NCBI GenBank assembly: GCA_018056705.1
Contig: JAGPFE010000001.1
Location: forward strand, 62,001-126,000
Direction: 5' to 3'
DNA: 64,000 bases
Source: Candidatus Hydrogenedentota bacterium
GTDB taxonomy: Bacteria > Hydrogenedentota > Hydrogenedentia > Hydrogenedentales > CAITNO01
In this document: positions 1-7,330 of the stretch, piece after piece
Numbering within the stretch: position 1 is the stretch's first letter
Layout: the number at the start of each line of letters is the position of its first letter
Position numbers and translations under genes: made by a program
Notes under the pieces: generated by a model
Database searches by the model: none
What the model was told of the DNA's origin: nothing
The model's input: only the letters and a program-made list of their open reading frames with translations

Positions 1-679
1 GCAAAATCAGCGGCCTGATCTCCCGGGCCATCCGCGCGATCTCATCGTAATCGAGCAGCCCGGTTTCCCGGTTGACCGAGTAACTGTAGGCGTCGAACAT
101 CTTGGCGGAGAGATTGCGGCGGTAACCGTGGGTGAGGTGGCCACCGGAGTAATAGTCCATGCCCAGCAGCCGCTGGCCGTTCAGGGCCGCCCGGACCTGT
201 TCCCACTGTTCATGGCCCAGGGCCGCCGGGTTGGTTTCGCCCAGTTTCGCCAGGGCGGGAGACTCCACCCGCGCGGTCAGCACCGCCCAGTATGCCACCA
301 TGTTGGCGTCCGCCCCGCTGTGGGGCTGCACGTACGCGTGTTCGGCGTTGAAAAGTTGCCGGGCCTGTTCGGCCGCGTACGCTTCGATGGTGTCCACGTT
401 GTCGCAACCTTCATAAAACCGCTGTCCAGGGATACCCTCGGCGTACTTGTCCGTGAGCAGGTTGGCCATGGCGGACTGTGTAGCCGGCGAACAGTAATTT
501 TCGCTGGCGATCAGTTTCAGGTACTGTCGCTGGTCGGCCAGTTCCCGCACGATGGCGGCCGCCACCGATGGCGCGACCGCTCCCACCTGGGAAAGGTTGG
601 CCACCCATGTCGTCATGACGGCGTTGATTCGTTCGGGTGGCGTGGAAGCGAGATACTGTTGCAATGGCGTGTGATTCAC
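1..679 (-). CDS. glyA: Serine hydroxymethyltransferase, N-terminal part (runs off the left edge)
   Basis: Interconverts serine and glycine with tetrahydrofolate in the cytoplasm, using PLP. Reading leftward from a GTG at 677-679, the frame is open to base 1 (226 codons). It contains LIASENY, LTDKYAEG, GQRFYEGC and HSGADAN, the signature N-terminal blocks of the family. About 45 residues precede the usual start of homology; this long N-terminus, and the wording NLLTDKYAEG followed by RFYEGCDNVD, resemble the chlamydial-type enzyme rather than the E. coli type. The PLP lysine lies outside the window. It is divergent from the acyltransferase gene at 835. An ATG 21 codons in is a possible but less likely start. 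Confidence 0.93.
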   Translation of the reverse strand, partial: MNHTPLQQYLASTPPERINAVMTTWVANLSQVGAVAPSVAAAIVRELADQRQYLKLIASENYCSPATQSAMANLLTDKYAEGIPGQRFYEGCDNVDTIEAYAAEQARQLFNAEHAYVQPHSGADANMVAYWAVLTARVESPALAKLGETNPAALGHEQWEQVRAALNGQRLLGMDYYSGGHLTHGYRRNLSAKMFDAYSYSVNRETGLLDYDEIARMAREIRPLIL

Positions 680-720
680 GAATGGACCCTTTCTCGTGGA
701 CCGCGGCGCGGGAAAACATC

Positions 721-736
721 ATACCCCTTCGGGTAT
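721..736. promoter_or_regulatory. Small hairpin in the glyA/acyltransferase divergent region
   Basis: ATACCC and GGGTAT form a 6-base-pair stem with a four-base CTTC loop. It sits about 40 bases upstream of the glyA start with no T-run, so it is more likely a leader structure or operator than a terminator. Function is unknown. Confidence 0.3.
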
Positions 737-812
737 CATTCAGCCCTGTGTTATGGTAATGATCCGTTGCCGCGGGATGCAATTTTTCAGCGGCGGGAGC
801 CCCTGAACGTGT

Positions 813-824
813 CACGTATACGTG
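813..824. promoter_or_regulatory. Perfect 12-base palindrome just upstream of the acyltransferase start
   Basis: CACGTATACGTG is its own reverse complement and ends 10 bases before the ATG at 835, where a ribosome binding site would be expected. No good Shine-Dalgarno sequence is visible there. A repressor bound here would block the transcription start or translation start region; that is inference from position. Confidence 0.35.
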
Positions 825-834
825 GGAAATATTC

Positions 835-1467
835 ATGCTAAGTAAAATGATAGAATGGTGGCAATCATGGCACCTTACCCGCTTGCGCCGCATGTTCCGG
901 GAAGTGGGCGAAGGATGCGTTTTCGAGGGACATCGTCTGGAGGTAAAAGGCGATGTACGCCTGGGTTCGGCGTGCGTGCTGGGCAATAACCTGGTGTTCC
1001 GGGCGCACAAGCACGGTGTTATCCGGATCGGCGACCGCGCGGTGATCGATCACTATGTGCTGCTGCAGGCCAACGAGGCCGTTACGGTAGGCGCGGGCGC
1101 CTACATCGGCGCGTATTGCGTGATCCGCGACACGAACCATCTTTTTTTTGGCACGGACGTGCACTGGCGGCTTACGCCTCACATTACCCGGCCGGTGACG
1201 ATTGAGGAAGACTGCTGGATCGGTCCGCGGTGCTATATCATGCCGGGGGTGACCATCGGTCGGGGGGCGGTGATCGGTCCGGCCAGCGTGGTTAACAGGA
1301 ATGTGGCGCCCCTCGAAATCTGGGCAGGTAATCCCGCCCGGCGCGTGGGGCACCGGCTGGAGCCGGACAAGGTACCCACCTTCAAGCGGGACCTGGCGGT
1401 ATGGTCCCTGTTTTTCCCTCCGGATTCCCCGACTGAAGACGGTACAGCCGGGCCGGACGCGGAATGA
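835..1467 (+). CDS. Left-handed beta-helix (hexapeptide repeat) acyltransferase
   Basis: A 210-residue transferase of the LbetaH superfamily, cytoplasmic, likely moving an acetyl group from acetyl-CoA to a sugar or related alcohol. The hexapeptide pattern runs from about residue 30 to 170 (VTVGAGAYIGAYCVI, IEEDCWIGPRCYIMPGVTIGRGAVIG) and ends in the AGNPARRVG block found in maltose/galactoside and polysaccharide O-acetyltransferases. The NH-rich segment around RDTNHLF supplies a candidate catalytic histidine. The substrate cannot be read from the sequence. Its stop codon abuts the stop of the convergent membrane protein gene with no bases between. Confidence 0.85.
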   Translation: MLSKMIEWWQSWHLTRLRRMFREVGEGCVFEGHRLEVKGDVRLGSACVLGNNLVFRAHKHGVIRIGDRAVIDHYVLLQANEAVTVGAGAYIGAYCVIRDTNHLFFGTDVHWRLTPHITRPVTIEEDCWIGPRCYIMPGVTIGRGAVIGPASVVNRNVAPLEIWAGNPARRVGHRLEPDKVPTFKRDLAVWSLFFPPDSPTEDGTAGPDAE

Positions 1468-3885
1468 TCAGCGCGCGGGCACCTCGGCCCCGTCGGGCGC
1501 GTCCAGCCATTTCTGGACATGCGCGCGTATAAGGTTGGCGTCGCTCGCGCTCCCGTAGCGGGCCAGGTAGGCATCCAGCAACGCGCGGGCCGACGTTATG
1601 CCATCGGTCTGCAGGGCAAGCCGCGCGGCTGCCAGGTGCCAGGTCAGGCTGGAAGGCCATTTTCGTGACCAGGTGTCGATGATTTCCCCGGCTTCCGTGT
1701 ATCGTTTTTCCGCGAGCAGCGAGGTTACCCGCTGGAGATCGGCATGGATGTCCATGCGGGGTTGGCATGTTACCCATCCGGGATGGTCGCGATCTCCGGA
1801 AAACAGGGTGCTGATTCCCTGGGTGGCCAGAAATCCGTCCTGGGAGCCAGTCGCTGGGATGGCCATGACAAGCGTAAAAACTTCCGGAGGAATCATGGAA
1901 AACGGGATCTCCCGGAACCCGAGGAATTTCGTTTCAAAGGGTTTATCGACGCCTGTTCCGGCGAAACGGACCAGGTCTTTCCCCTGTTGGGCATTGTAGA
2001 CCGGAAAACACAAGTACCACGGATTGTTCTGCCAGTCGGGCAGGTAGAGCCGCAAGGGTACGCTGAAGCCCTCCCATCCCCGGGTGTCCTCGTAGACGAG
2101 GTGCACAGCCCAGGGAGGCACGCCGGCGTCGAAGGCGGCCACGCGATACGTCATCATCAGTGTGTCCGGGGCGGTTCCGTAAAACGCCGTTACCCGGTCC
2201 GGAGGCAAGGACTCCCCGGAGGGAATAAACAGGGTAAGGGAATCCCAGGAGTCTTTCAGGTACGGAATTTCCGGGCCGATGGCCGCGCGCAGGCTCGATG
2301 CCATCCGCTGAACATGATATTTTTGCCAGGCGTGCAGGGCTCCCGCCGCGCCAGCCAGCAGGATACCGCCCACGGCCAGCACGATAACCAGTTTCTTATT
2401 CGCGCCGCTGAAATCCGTGCCGGGAGAGGTCTCGCGGACACTCTGGCGATTGGCCATCCAGCGGATCGCCTGGTAAACGCATATGCCCGCTGACAGCCAC
2501 GGCAGGTAAGAAAACTGGAACACGTGGCGCATCGAAAACTGGAGCGAAGTGTAGCCGGGAAAACCATAAAGCAGTAACCCCATCAACACGCCCCGGGTTC
2601 CATGGTGAAACACCAGGAGGACAACTGCCAGGCAGCCCAGAAGGGGACCGAGATTTTCCACCCGGGCCAGCGTTGGAGAAACGTGAGGATTACCTCCGGC
2701 GGCCAGGGTCCACGCGGCCGCGATCCACCGGTTGACAAGGGTATCCCAGGGAAAGCAGGCCAGGTAATGCCGGATCAGCCGGGTTTTCGCCGACGCGTCA
2801 GGATACAAGGATACCACGAAGGGAAAAACCGGTTCGGTCAGCGTGGCGGGATCGTTAACTTTGTCGTGGGCTATCGCGCAGATGGACACGTACAGGTCAT
2901 TTAACGGGGGAATTTTTTCGTAGGACGCCGGGAGAACGCCCATTTCGACATCGCCGTTGGTGGCAAAACCCATTAGGGTGTCATGATCGGCCAGGCTGCC
3001 GGACGCGTTAAACGCTCGCCACACGGGCCAGCCGGATACCCCCGCAAGCAGGACCAGAATCAGCACGCCGAACGCTTTGAGGGTCCACTGTCCCCGAAGA
3101 GATATGTCACGGGACAGGGGCGTTACAAACAGGATACCCGCCAGGAGTGGCAAAAACACGATCAGGTCCCGCCGGAAACCCAGGCCGATGCCTATAAGCA
3201 GTCCCGCCGTGGCGGCGAACAGCAGCGCGTGCTGGCCACGACGGCCGTTTTTCACGAAAACCAGCGCGGCCCATAGTACCGCGAGGATAAAAGGCGCCTT
3301 GGCGAAGTCCCTGAGGTATCGTACGGTGAACAGCATGCCGGGGGACGTCATGGCGAAGAGCGTCAGGGGCAGGGCTATCCACCAGGGTAGAAAAACCGTC
3401 ATGAGCCCATAGGTTATCCAGGCCGTCAGCACCAGGAATCCCAGAGACAGACGCTTGAAGGCGTCCCAGGAAATCCCCTGAAAACGCCACCACGCGCCGA
3501 CGGTCCATAACAGGTAGGGGTGGTAGGCCTGGTAGACATCCAGGGGCAAGGCAGGCAACGATTTAAGGGATTCCGCGCGCAACGCAGGCTGCCTGAACTG
3601 GAGGAAATCCGAAAATTCGGACGAGTCATGGGCGGGAGCGTTGTGAAATCCGCGACCGGCCGCGAGCATGGCCGATGGAATGTAAAGATCGTTTGACAGC
3701 GACGCAGCCGGTCCGGTCCAGCCTGAAAAAGCCTGCTCGCCCACCCACATCAGGGTCAAAGTCAGCACGACCAGCGCGACACAGTGGCTATAATATCGGT
3801 ACCAGCCGGTCGGGAAATGTTTCTGGCGTGGGGCATTGTCCATATTTTTCCGGATTGTATCCGCGCGAGGACCTGAGGGTTCCAT
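1468..3885 (-). CDS. Large multi-pass membrane protein, possibly GT-C-type, with TPR-like C-terminus
   Basis: An 805-residue protein I do not recognise as a named family. About a dozen hydrophobic segments occupy residues 30-500 (for example VALVVLTLTLMWV near 37, LLFAATAGLLIGIGLG near 220, and LVIVLAVGGILLAGAAGAL near 480). A large soluble domain of about 200 residues follows, then a helical tail (residues 710-790) with TPR-like spacing. The first loop after helix 1 is followed by YHPYLLW, which recalls GT-C glycosyltransferases of the PMT/ArnT type, but I cannot point to the diagnostic acidic pair, so transferase activity is only a guess. An ATG at 3843 is an alternative start; neither has a strong ribosome site. 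Confidence 0.6.
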   Translation of the reverse strand: MEPSGPRADTIRKNMDNAPRQKHFPTGWYRYYSHCVALVVLTLTLMWVGEQAFSGWTGPAASLSNDLYIPSAMLAAGRGFHNAPAHDSSEFSDFLQFRQPALRAESLKSLPALPLDVYQAYHPYLLWTVGAWWRFQGISWDAFKRLSLGFLVLTAWITYGLMTVFLPWWIALPLTLFAMTSPGMLFTVRYLRDFAKAPFILAVLWAALVFVKNGRRGQHALLFAATAGLLIGIGLGFRRDLIVFLPLLAGILFVTPLSRDISLRGQWTLKAFGVLILVLLAGVSGWPVWRAFNASGSLADHDTLMGFATNGDVEMGVLPASYEKIPPLNDLYVSICAIAHDKVNDPATLTEPVFPFVVSLYPDASAKTRLIRHYLACFPWDTLVNRWIAAAWTLAAGGNPHVSPTLARVENLGPLLGCLAVVLLVFHHGTRGVLMGLLLYGFPGYTSLQFSMRHVFQFSYLPWLSAGICVYQAIRWMANRQSVRETSPGTDFSGANKKLVIVLAVGGILLAGAAGALHAWQKYHVQRMASSLRAAIGPEIPYLKDSWDSLTLFIPSGESLPPDRVTAFYGTAPDTLMMTYRVAAFDAGVPPWAVHLVYEDTRGWEGFSVPLRLYLPDWQNNPWYLCFPVYNAQQGKDLVRFAGTGVDKPFETKFLGFREIPFSMIPPEVFTLVMAIPATGSQDGFLATQGISTLFSGDRDHPGWVTCQPRMDIHADLQRVTSLLAEKRYTEAGEIIDTWSRKWPSSLTWHLAAARLALQTDGITSARALLDAYLARYGSASDANLIRAHVQKWLDAPDGAEVPAR

Positions 3886-3968
3886 TCACTGGGTAGCGTC
3901 AGTATACGTCATGGCACCGGTCCAGCAAGGCGTTGGGGATACGCTCCCTGGGAAAAAATGCCCCAGAT

Positions 3969-4024
3969 AAAAAGAGTGGGGCGCGGACAGGTGCGGAGGA
4001 CAGGAGGGAGGAGGTCCGCGCCCC
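3969..4024 (-). ncRNA. Candidate small RNA or leader hairpin with C-rich loop
   Basis: Within the 376-base gap between the membrane protein and fliM, bases 3978-3988 and 4014-4024 form a perfect 11-base-pair GC-rich stem (GGGGCGCGGAC with GTCCGCGCCCC) around a 25-base loop. Read on the minus strand the loop is almost pure pyrimidine and carries several CCUCC-like runs, the complement of Shine-Dalgarno sequences; four bases after the stem comes TTTTT (3973-3969). This looks like the 3' end of a leftward transcript or the leader of the gene at 3885. No known RNA family is recognised. Confidence 0.3.
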
Positions 4025-4045
4025 GGAACAGGGGAGGCAGTCGGT

Positions 4046-4062
4046 GTTAAGTGTGACTTAAC
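4046..4062. promoter_or_regulatory. Palindrome GTTAAGT-GTG-ACTTAAC
   Basis: Seven-base arms with a three-base centre, immediately followed by a second weak hairpin (4064-4079). It lies midway in the fliM upstream region and could be an operator or part of a structured RNA; the sequence does not decide. Confidence 0.3.
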
Positions 4063-4131
4063 GCTTCAACTTGTTGAGGTCACCAACTGAAACGATAGGA
4101 TACCCAGTCGGGTTGACAGGCGTGGAGGGGC

Positions 4132-4154
4132 GTAAAATTTTACAATTTTGTAAA
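4132..4154. promoter_or_regulatory. Two overlapping AT-rich palindromes upstream of fliM
   Basis: GTAAAATTTTAC (4132-4143) is a perfect 12-base palindrome, and TTTACA-ATTT-TGTAAA (4139-4154) is a second one sharing five bases with it. The block is strikingly AT-rich against a GC-rich background and lies about 70 bases upstream of the best fliM promoter match, a suitable place for an activator or repressor of the flagellar operon. Confidence 0.4.
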
Positions 4155-4223
4155 GAAATTTGCGATAATCCGGTAAAATCAGGTGATGCTGAATTTGTCC
4201 GTCTCGGGAAGGAAAAAACGCTG

Positions 4224-4232
4224 TGATATACT
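4224..4232 (+). promoter_or_regulatory. Extended -10 promoter candidate for the flagellar operon
   Basis: TGATATACT fits the extended -10 form TGnTATAAT with one mismatch. No good -35 box is seen 17 bases upstream, as is common for extended -10 promoters. Transcription would start near 4239, giving a short leader that contains the AGGAG ribosome site at 4250-4254, seven bases before the fliM ATG. Confidence 0.4.
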
Positions 4233-4261
4233 GCGGATAATGGCGCGATAGGAGTTCGCCA

Positions 4262-5254
4262 ATGGCGGAAATTCTAAACCAGGATGAAGTGGATCTCCTG
4301 TTGAGCGCGGTCACCGCGGGGGAGGTGGTGGATCTTGAGAAAGCCCAGGTGGAGGCCACGCCGGGCACCGTGGTAAAGATGACCGCCTATGATTTCCGCC
4401 GCCCTGAACGAGTTTCCAAGGAACAACTCAAGGGGCTGCAAAGCCTGTTTGAGGCCTTCGGGCGGGAACTCAGCATCCTGTTTCCGCCTTACCTGCGCAC
4501 CGTGGTCCGGTTTGACCTGATCTCCATTGACCAGTTGACCTATGACGAGTTTATCTTGTCCGTTGCCCGCCCCACTTCCCTGTCCATCATCGACATGAGT
4601 CCCCTGGAAGGTAACGCCGTACTTGAACTCAGCCCGAACATGATCTTTCCGATCATCGACCGGGTGCTTGGCGGACGCGGCATCATGCTGGGAACCGGCC
4701 GGGAACTCACGGAGATCGAAAACCGGATCATCCTGCGCATCGTGCAGATGATTCTCCAGGGATTGCGGCGCTCCTGGGAGCAACTGGTCGAGTTCGAACT
4801 GTCCGTAGTCCAGCAGGAAAACGACCCGCTGATCGTCCAGATCGTCGCGGGCGGTGAAATGGTGGTGCTGGTGGGATACGAGGTGCACATCGGTGAAAAC
4901 ACCGGGTTCATGAATCTCTGTATTCCCCTGATGGTACTGACTCCCGTGCTGAACCAGATCTCGGAACAGGCCCATTTCACCCGTCCCCTGTCACCGGAGG
5001 TGCAGGCGGTTACCCGGGCGGCCATCGAAAAGATCGTGGCGAAGGCCGAGGTACCCGTGGACGCCGTGCTGGGATATGCCGAACTGGCGATGAAGGAACT
5101 GCTGGAACTGCAGGAGGGGGATATAGTCCAATTGAACACGTCTCCGGAGGATCCAGTGGCCGTGTTCGTGGGCGGGCATCGCCGGTTTTTTGCCATTCCC
5201 GGCCGGCGCGGGGAACAGAGCGCAATCCAGTTGATCGGATTTGCGGATGATTGA
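4262..5254 (+). CDS. fliM: Flagellar motor switch protein FliM
   Basis: A 330-residue C-ring subunit that links FliG to FliN and receives phosphorylated CheY. The N-terminus begins with ILNQDEVDLLLSAV, the conserved FliM/CheY-docking type segment (residues 4-17). A CheC-like middle domain follows from about residue 50 to 230, with FGRELSILFPPYLRT and the FPIIDRVLGGRG loop characteristic of FliM. The C-terminal SpoA domain covers about residues 245-325 (VLGYAELAMKELLELQEGDIVQL). Length is normal for the family. AGGAG lies seven bases before the ATG. It opens the flagellar operon and overlaps the next frame by four bases (ATGA at 5251). Confidence 0.97.
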   Translation: MAEILNQDEVDLLLSAVTAGEVVDLEKAQVEATPGTVVKMTAYDFRRPERVSKEQLKGLQSLFEAFGRELSILFPPYLRTVVRFDLISIDQLTYDEFILSVARPTSLSIIDMSPLEGNAVLELSPNMIFPIIDRVLGGRGIMLGTGRELTEIENRIILRIVQMILQGLRRSWEQLVEFELSVVQQENDPLIVQIVAGGEMVVLVGYEVHIGENTGFMNLCIPLMVLTPVLNQISEQAHFTRPLSPEVQAVTRAAIEKIVAKAEVPVDAVLGYAELAMKELLELQEGDIVQLNTSPEDPVAVFVGGHRRFFAIPGRRGEQSAIQLIGFADD

Positions 5255-5284
5255 TGAAGGAACGGGATGAGCACGAAACTCGGT

Positions 5285-5291
5285 GGAGAGG
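5285..5291 (+). promoter_or_regulatory. Ribosome binding site that decides the fliN start
   Basis: GGAGAGG is seven bases upstream of the ATG at 5299. The alternative start at 5251 overlaps fliM as ATGA but has no Shine-Dalgarno sequence, so 5299 is preferred. Confidence 0.55.
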
Positions 5292-5298
5292 AAACACG

Positions 5299-6195
5299 AT
5301 GAACGTCAGCGCGGCGCAGACCTTGCACCGGGGGTTCGTTCGAGGGGCCATGGACGTGTTGCAATCCATGGGAGGCGCGCCCTTCACGGTTCAGGCTGAT
5401 CCTCCCCTACCTCTTGATCAGCAGGCCATTGAAACATTGTTCCGGGAATATCCGGTTTGTCTGCGGGCCCGGGTGGCTGGGGACATTGGTGGCGTGGCCA
5501 TGATGTTTTCCCCGGCCGTTGCCGCGCGCGTCGCCGATCTGGTCGGCGGGGGCGACGTGACGGCCAGCCGGGCGTATACCGAGGCGGACCGGGCCATGCT
5601 GCTGGAACTGGCCGATCCCATGCTGGGAGGTGGCGTGACCTCCCTGATGCAGGAGTTCGGCCGCCCCGTAGTTCAACTTCAGGATATCGCCGTGGACGAC
5701 ACGGGAAAAGGCACTGCCGACCTGATGTCGGCGATGGATTTTGAAGCCACCTGGAGTCGTTTTACCTTTTCAGCCGAAGGATTTCCGGAAAGTGAAGGCG
5801 TTTCCGTCGTCAGTGTCACCATGGAAGACCTGGTGCCCGGGGCCACGCGGCCGCAGGAGAAGCAACGCATGCTGAGTGAATCGGAAATGAAAGACATCCT
5901 GGGCGGTGGCTTTGAAACCCACTCGCCGGCGACGGCGCAGAACCTGGAGCGGATTCTGGATATCCGGCTCATGGCGCAGGTGCGCCTGGGAAGGGTGCTG
6001 ATGCCGCTGGGACAGATTCTCAACCTGGGCCCTGGATCCATCATCGATGTCGGCCACCTGGTAGACGAGCCAGTGGAACTGCTGGTGAATGACAAGTTGA
6101 TAGCCCGGGGGGACGTGGTGGTGGTGGACGAAAAATTCGGATTGCGCATAACCGAGATTGTCAGTCCCAGGGAACGGATCGAGAGCTTGCGGTGA
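5299..6195 (+). CDS. fliN: Flagellar motor switch protein FliN with CheC-like N-terminal extension (FliY-like)
   Basis: C-ring subunit at the base of the flagellar switch. The 298-residue protein is far longer than a plain FliN (about 100-140). Residues about 1-185 look like a CheC/FliY-type domain (AMMFSPAVAARVADLVGG, EADRAMLLELADPMLGG), and residues about 215-290 form the SpoA domain (LDIRLMAQVRLGR, LGPGSIIDVGHLVDEPVELLVND, RGDVVVVDEKFGLRI). This layout resembles FliY, in which the extra domain can dephosphorylate CheY-P. A clear pair of CheC active-site E/N motifs is not evident, so phosphatase activity is uncertain. An in-frame ATG at 5251 would add 16 residues. Its end overlaps fliA (GTGA at 6192). 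Confidence 0.9.
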   Translation: MNVSAAQTLHRGFVRGAMDVLQSMGGAPFTVQADPPLPLDQQAIETLFREYPVCLRARVAGDIGGVAMMFSPAVAARVADLVGGGDVTASRAYTEADRAMLLELADPMLGGGVTSLMQEFGRPVVQLQDIAVDDTGKGTADLMSAMDFEATWSRFTFSAEGFPESEGVSVVSVTMEDLVPGATRPQEKQRMLSESEMKDILGGGFETHSPATAQNLERILDIRLMAQVRLGRVLMPLGQILNLGPGSIIDVGHLVDEPVELLVNDKLIARGDVVVVDEKFGLRITEIVSPRERIESLR

Positions 6196-6956
6196 ATCCT
6201 GCGGAAGAAAAGGAACTTTGGCGTCGTTTCCGGGAAGAAGGCGATCAGCGCGCCCGGGAAGCCCTCATTATGCATTACATGCGGGTAGTCCGTTACGTGG
6301 CGGGCCGCATGGCGATTCACGTGCCTTCCAGCGTGGAGATGGACGACCTGGTCGGCTGGGGCATCATGGGGTTGCTGGATGCCATCGAAAAGTACGATCC
6401 TTCCCAGCCGGTCAAGTTTTCCACCTACGCGACCATCCGGATCCGCGGCGCGATCATTGACCAGATCCGCACCCTGGACTGGGCACCCCGCTCCCTGCGG
6501 AACCTGGCTCGCCGGATCGCGGCCTGCCGGGACAGATTACGCCACGCCAAGGGCAGTGAGCCCTCCATCCGGGAAATTGCCCAGGAACTGGGCATGTCCG
6601 AGGAACAGGTCGAAGAGACCCTGGCCCAGTTGCAGACGGCCCAGGTGCTGTCCCTGGACGACTACATCATGGACGAGGAGGATGGATCCCGGTCGACCCG
6701 GAAAGTGGAAGTGCTGAGCGACAGTGCGGCGCCGGATCCCCTGAAGGCGGCCCAGCGGCGGGAAAGGCAGGAAAAACTGGTGGAAGCCATCCTGAAACTG
6801 CCTGAACAGCAGCAGATCGTGCTAAACTTGTATTACTACGAAGAGTTGACCCTCAAAGAAATCGGAATGGTCATGAACGTGACCGAGTCCCGGGTGTGCC
6901 AGATTCACAGCGCGGCCATGAAAGCCCTGCGAAAGGTCGTTCAGGATACCACCTGA
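6192..6956 (+). CDS. fliA: RNA polymerase sigma-28 factor (FliA/WhiG family)
   Basis: Directs transcription of late flagellar, motility and chemotaxis genes. The 254-residue protein has region 2 (DDLVGWGIMGLLDAIEKYDP, then KFSTYATIRIRGAIIDQIR, about residues 57-95), a region 3 stretch (SIREIAQELGMSEEQV, about 123-140) and region 4 with its helix-turn-helix (LPEQQQIVLNLYYYEELTLKEI and VTESRVCQIHSAAMKALR, about 200-248). The start is GTG and overlaps the fliN stop by four bases, so it is translationally coupled to the switch genes. A near-perfect recognition site for this sigma factor lies at 17408-17433 in this same window. No anti-sigma factor FlgM gene is seen here. Confidence 0.96.
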   Translation: MNPAEEKELWRRFREEGDQRAREALIMHYMRVVRYVAGRMAIHVPSSVEMDDLVGWGIMGLLDAIEKYDPSQPVKFSTYATIRIRGAIIDQIRTLDWAPRSLRNLARRIAACRDRLRHAKGSEPSIREIAQELGMSEEQVEETLAQLQTAQVLSLDDYIMDEEDGSRSTRKVEVLSDSAAPDPLKAAQRRERQEKLVEAILKLPEQQQIVLNLYYYEELTLKEIGMVMNVTESRVCQIHSAAMKALRKVVQDTT

Positions 6957-7294
6957 TGCCGCAGCCGATCGATCCGAACACGGAGTTCATGCGTATCCAC
7001 GCCGTCCAGCGCGTGCAGGAAGCGCAGGACCGCGCGGCAATGATGGCCCAGGCCCGGCAGGTAACCCAGCAGACTGAAGAACAGATCCGCCGGGAAACTA
7101 CCGTCAACCGCCCTGAACAGCAGGAACCCGCCGTAGATCGGGAGACCCGCCGCAGGGCCCCGTTCCGGAACGAAACGGAGCAGCGGGAACGCAAAAAGGG
7201 ACAGCAGCAGTCAGAACATGAGCAGGAGCCGGACGTCACGCGGCCATCCAGTGGGGCCGAAGACGAACCCCACCATTTTGATGTGTCCATCTGA
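6956..7294 (+). CDS. Small charged protein of the flagellar operon
   Basis: A 112-residue protein starting at an ATG that shares one base with the fliA stop (TGATG), so almost certainly co-translated. The first 30 residues have a short conserved-looking head (PNTEFMRIHAVQRVQEAQDRA); the rest is strongly hydrophilic and rich in Glu, Gln and Arg, predicted to be helical or disordered. I see no signal peptide or membrane segment. Function is unknown; position between fliA and the SwrB-like gene suggests a role in flagellar assembly. Confidence 0.75.
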   Translation: MPQPIDPNTEFMRIHAVQRVQEAQDRAAMMAQARQVTQQTEEQIRRETTVNRPEQQEPAVDRETRRRAPFRNETEQRERKKGQQQSEHEQEPDVTRPSSGAEDEPHHFDVSI

Positions 7295-7330
7295 CCGGCA
7301 GATACACTCCGGACCAGGGGACGCGGAGCG

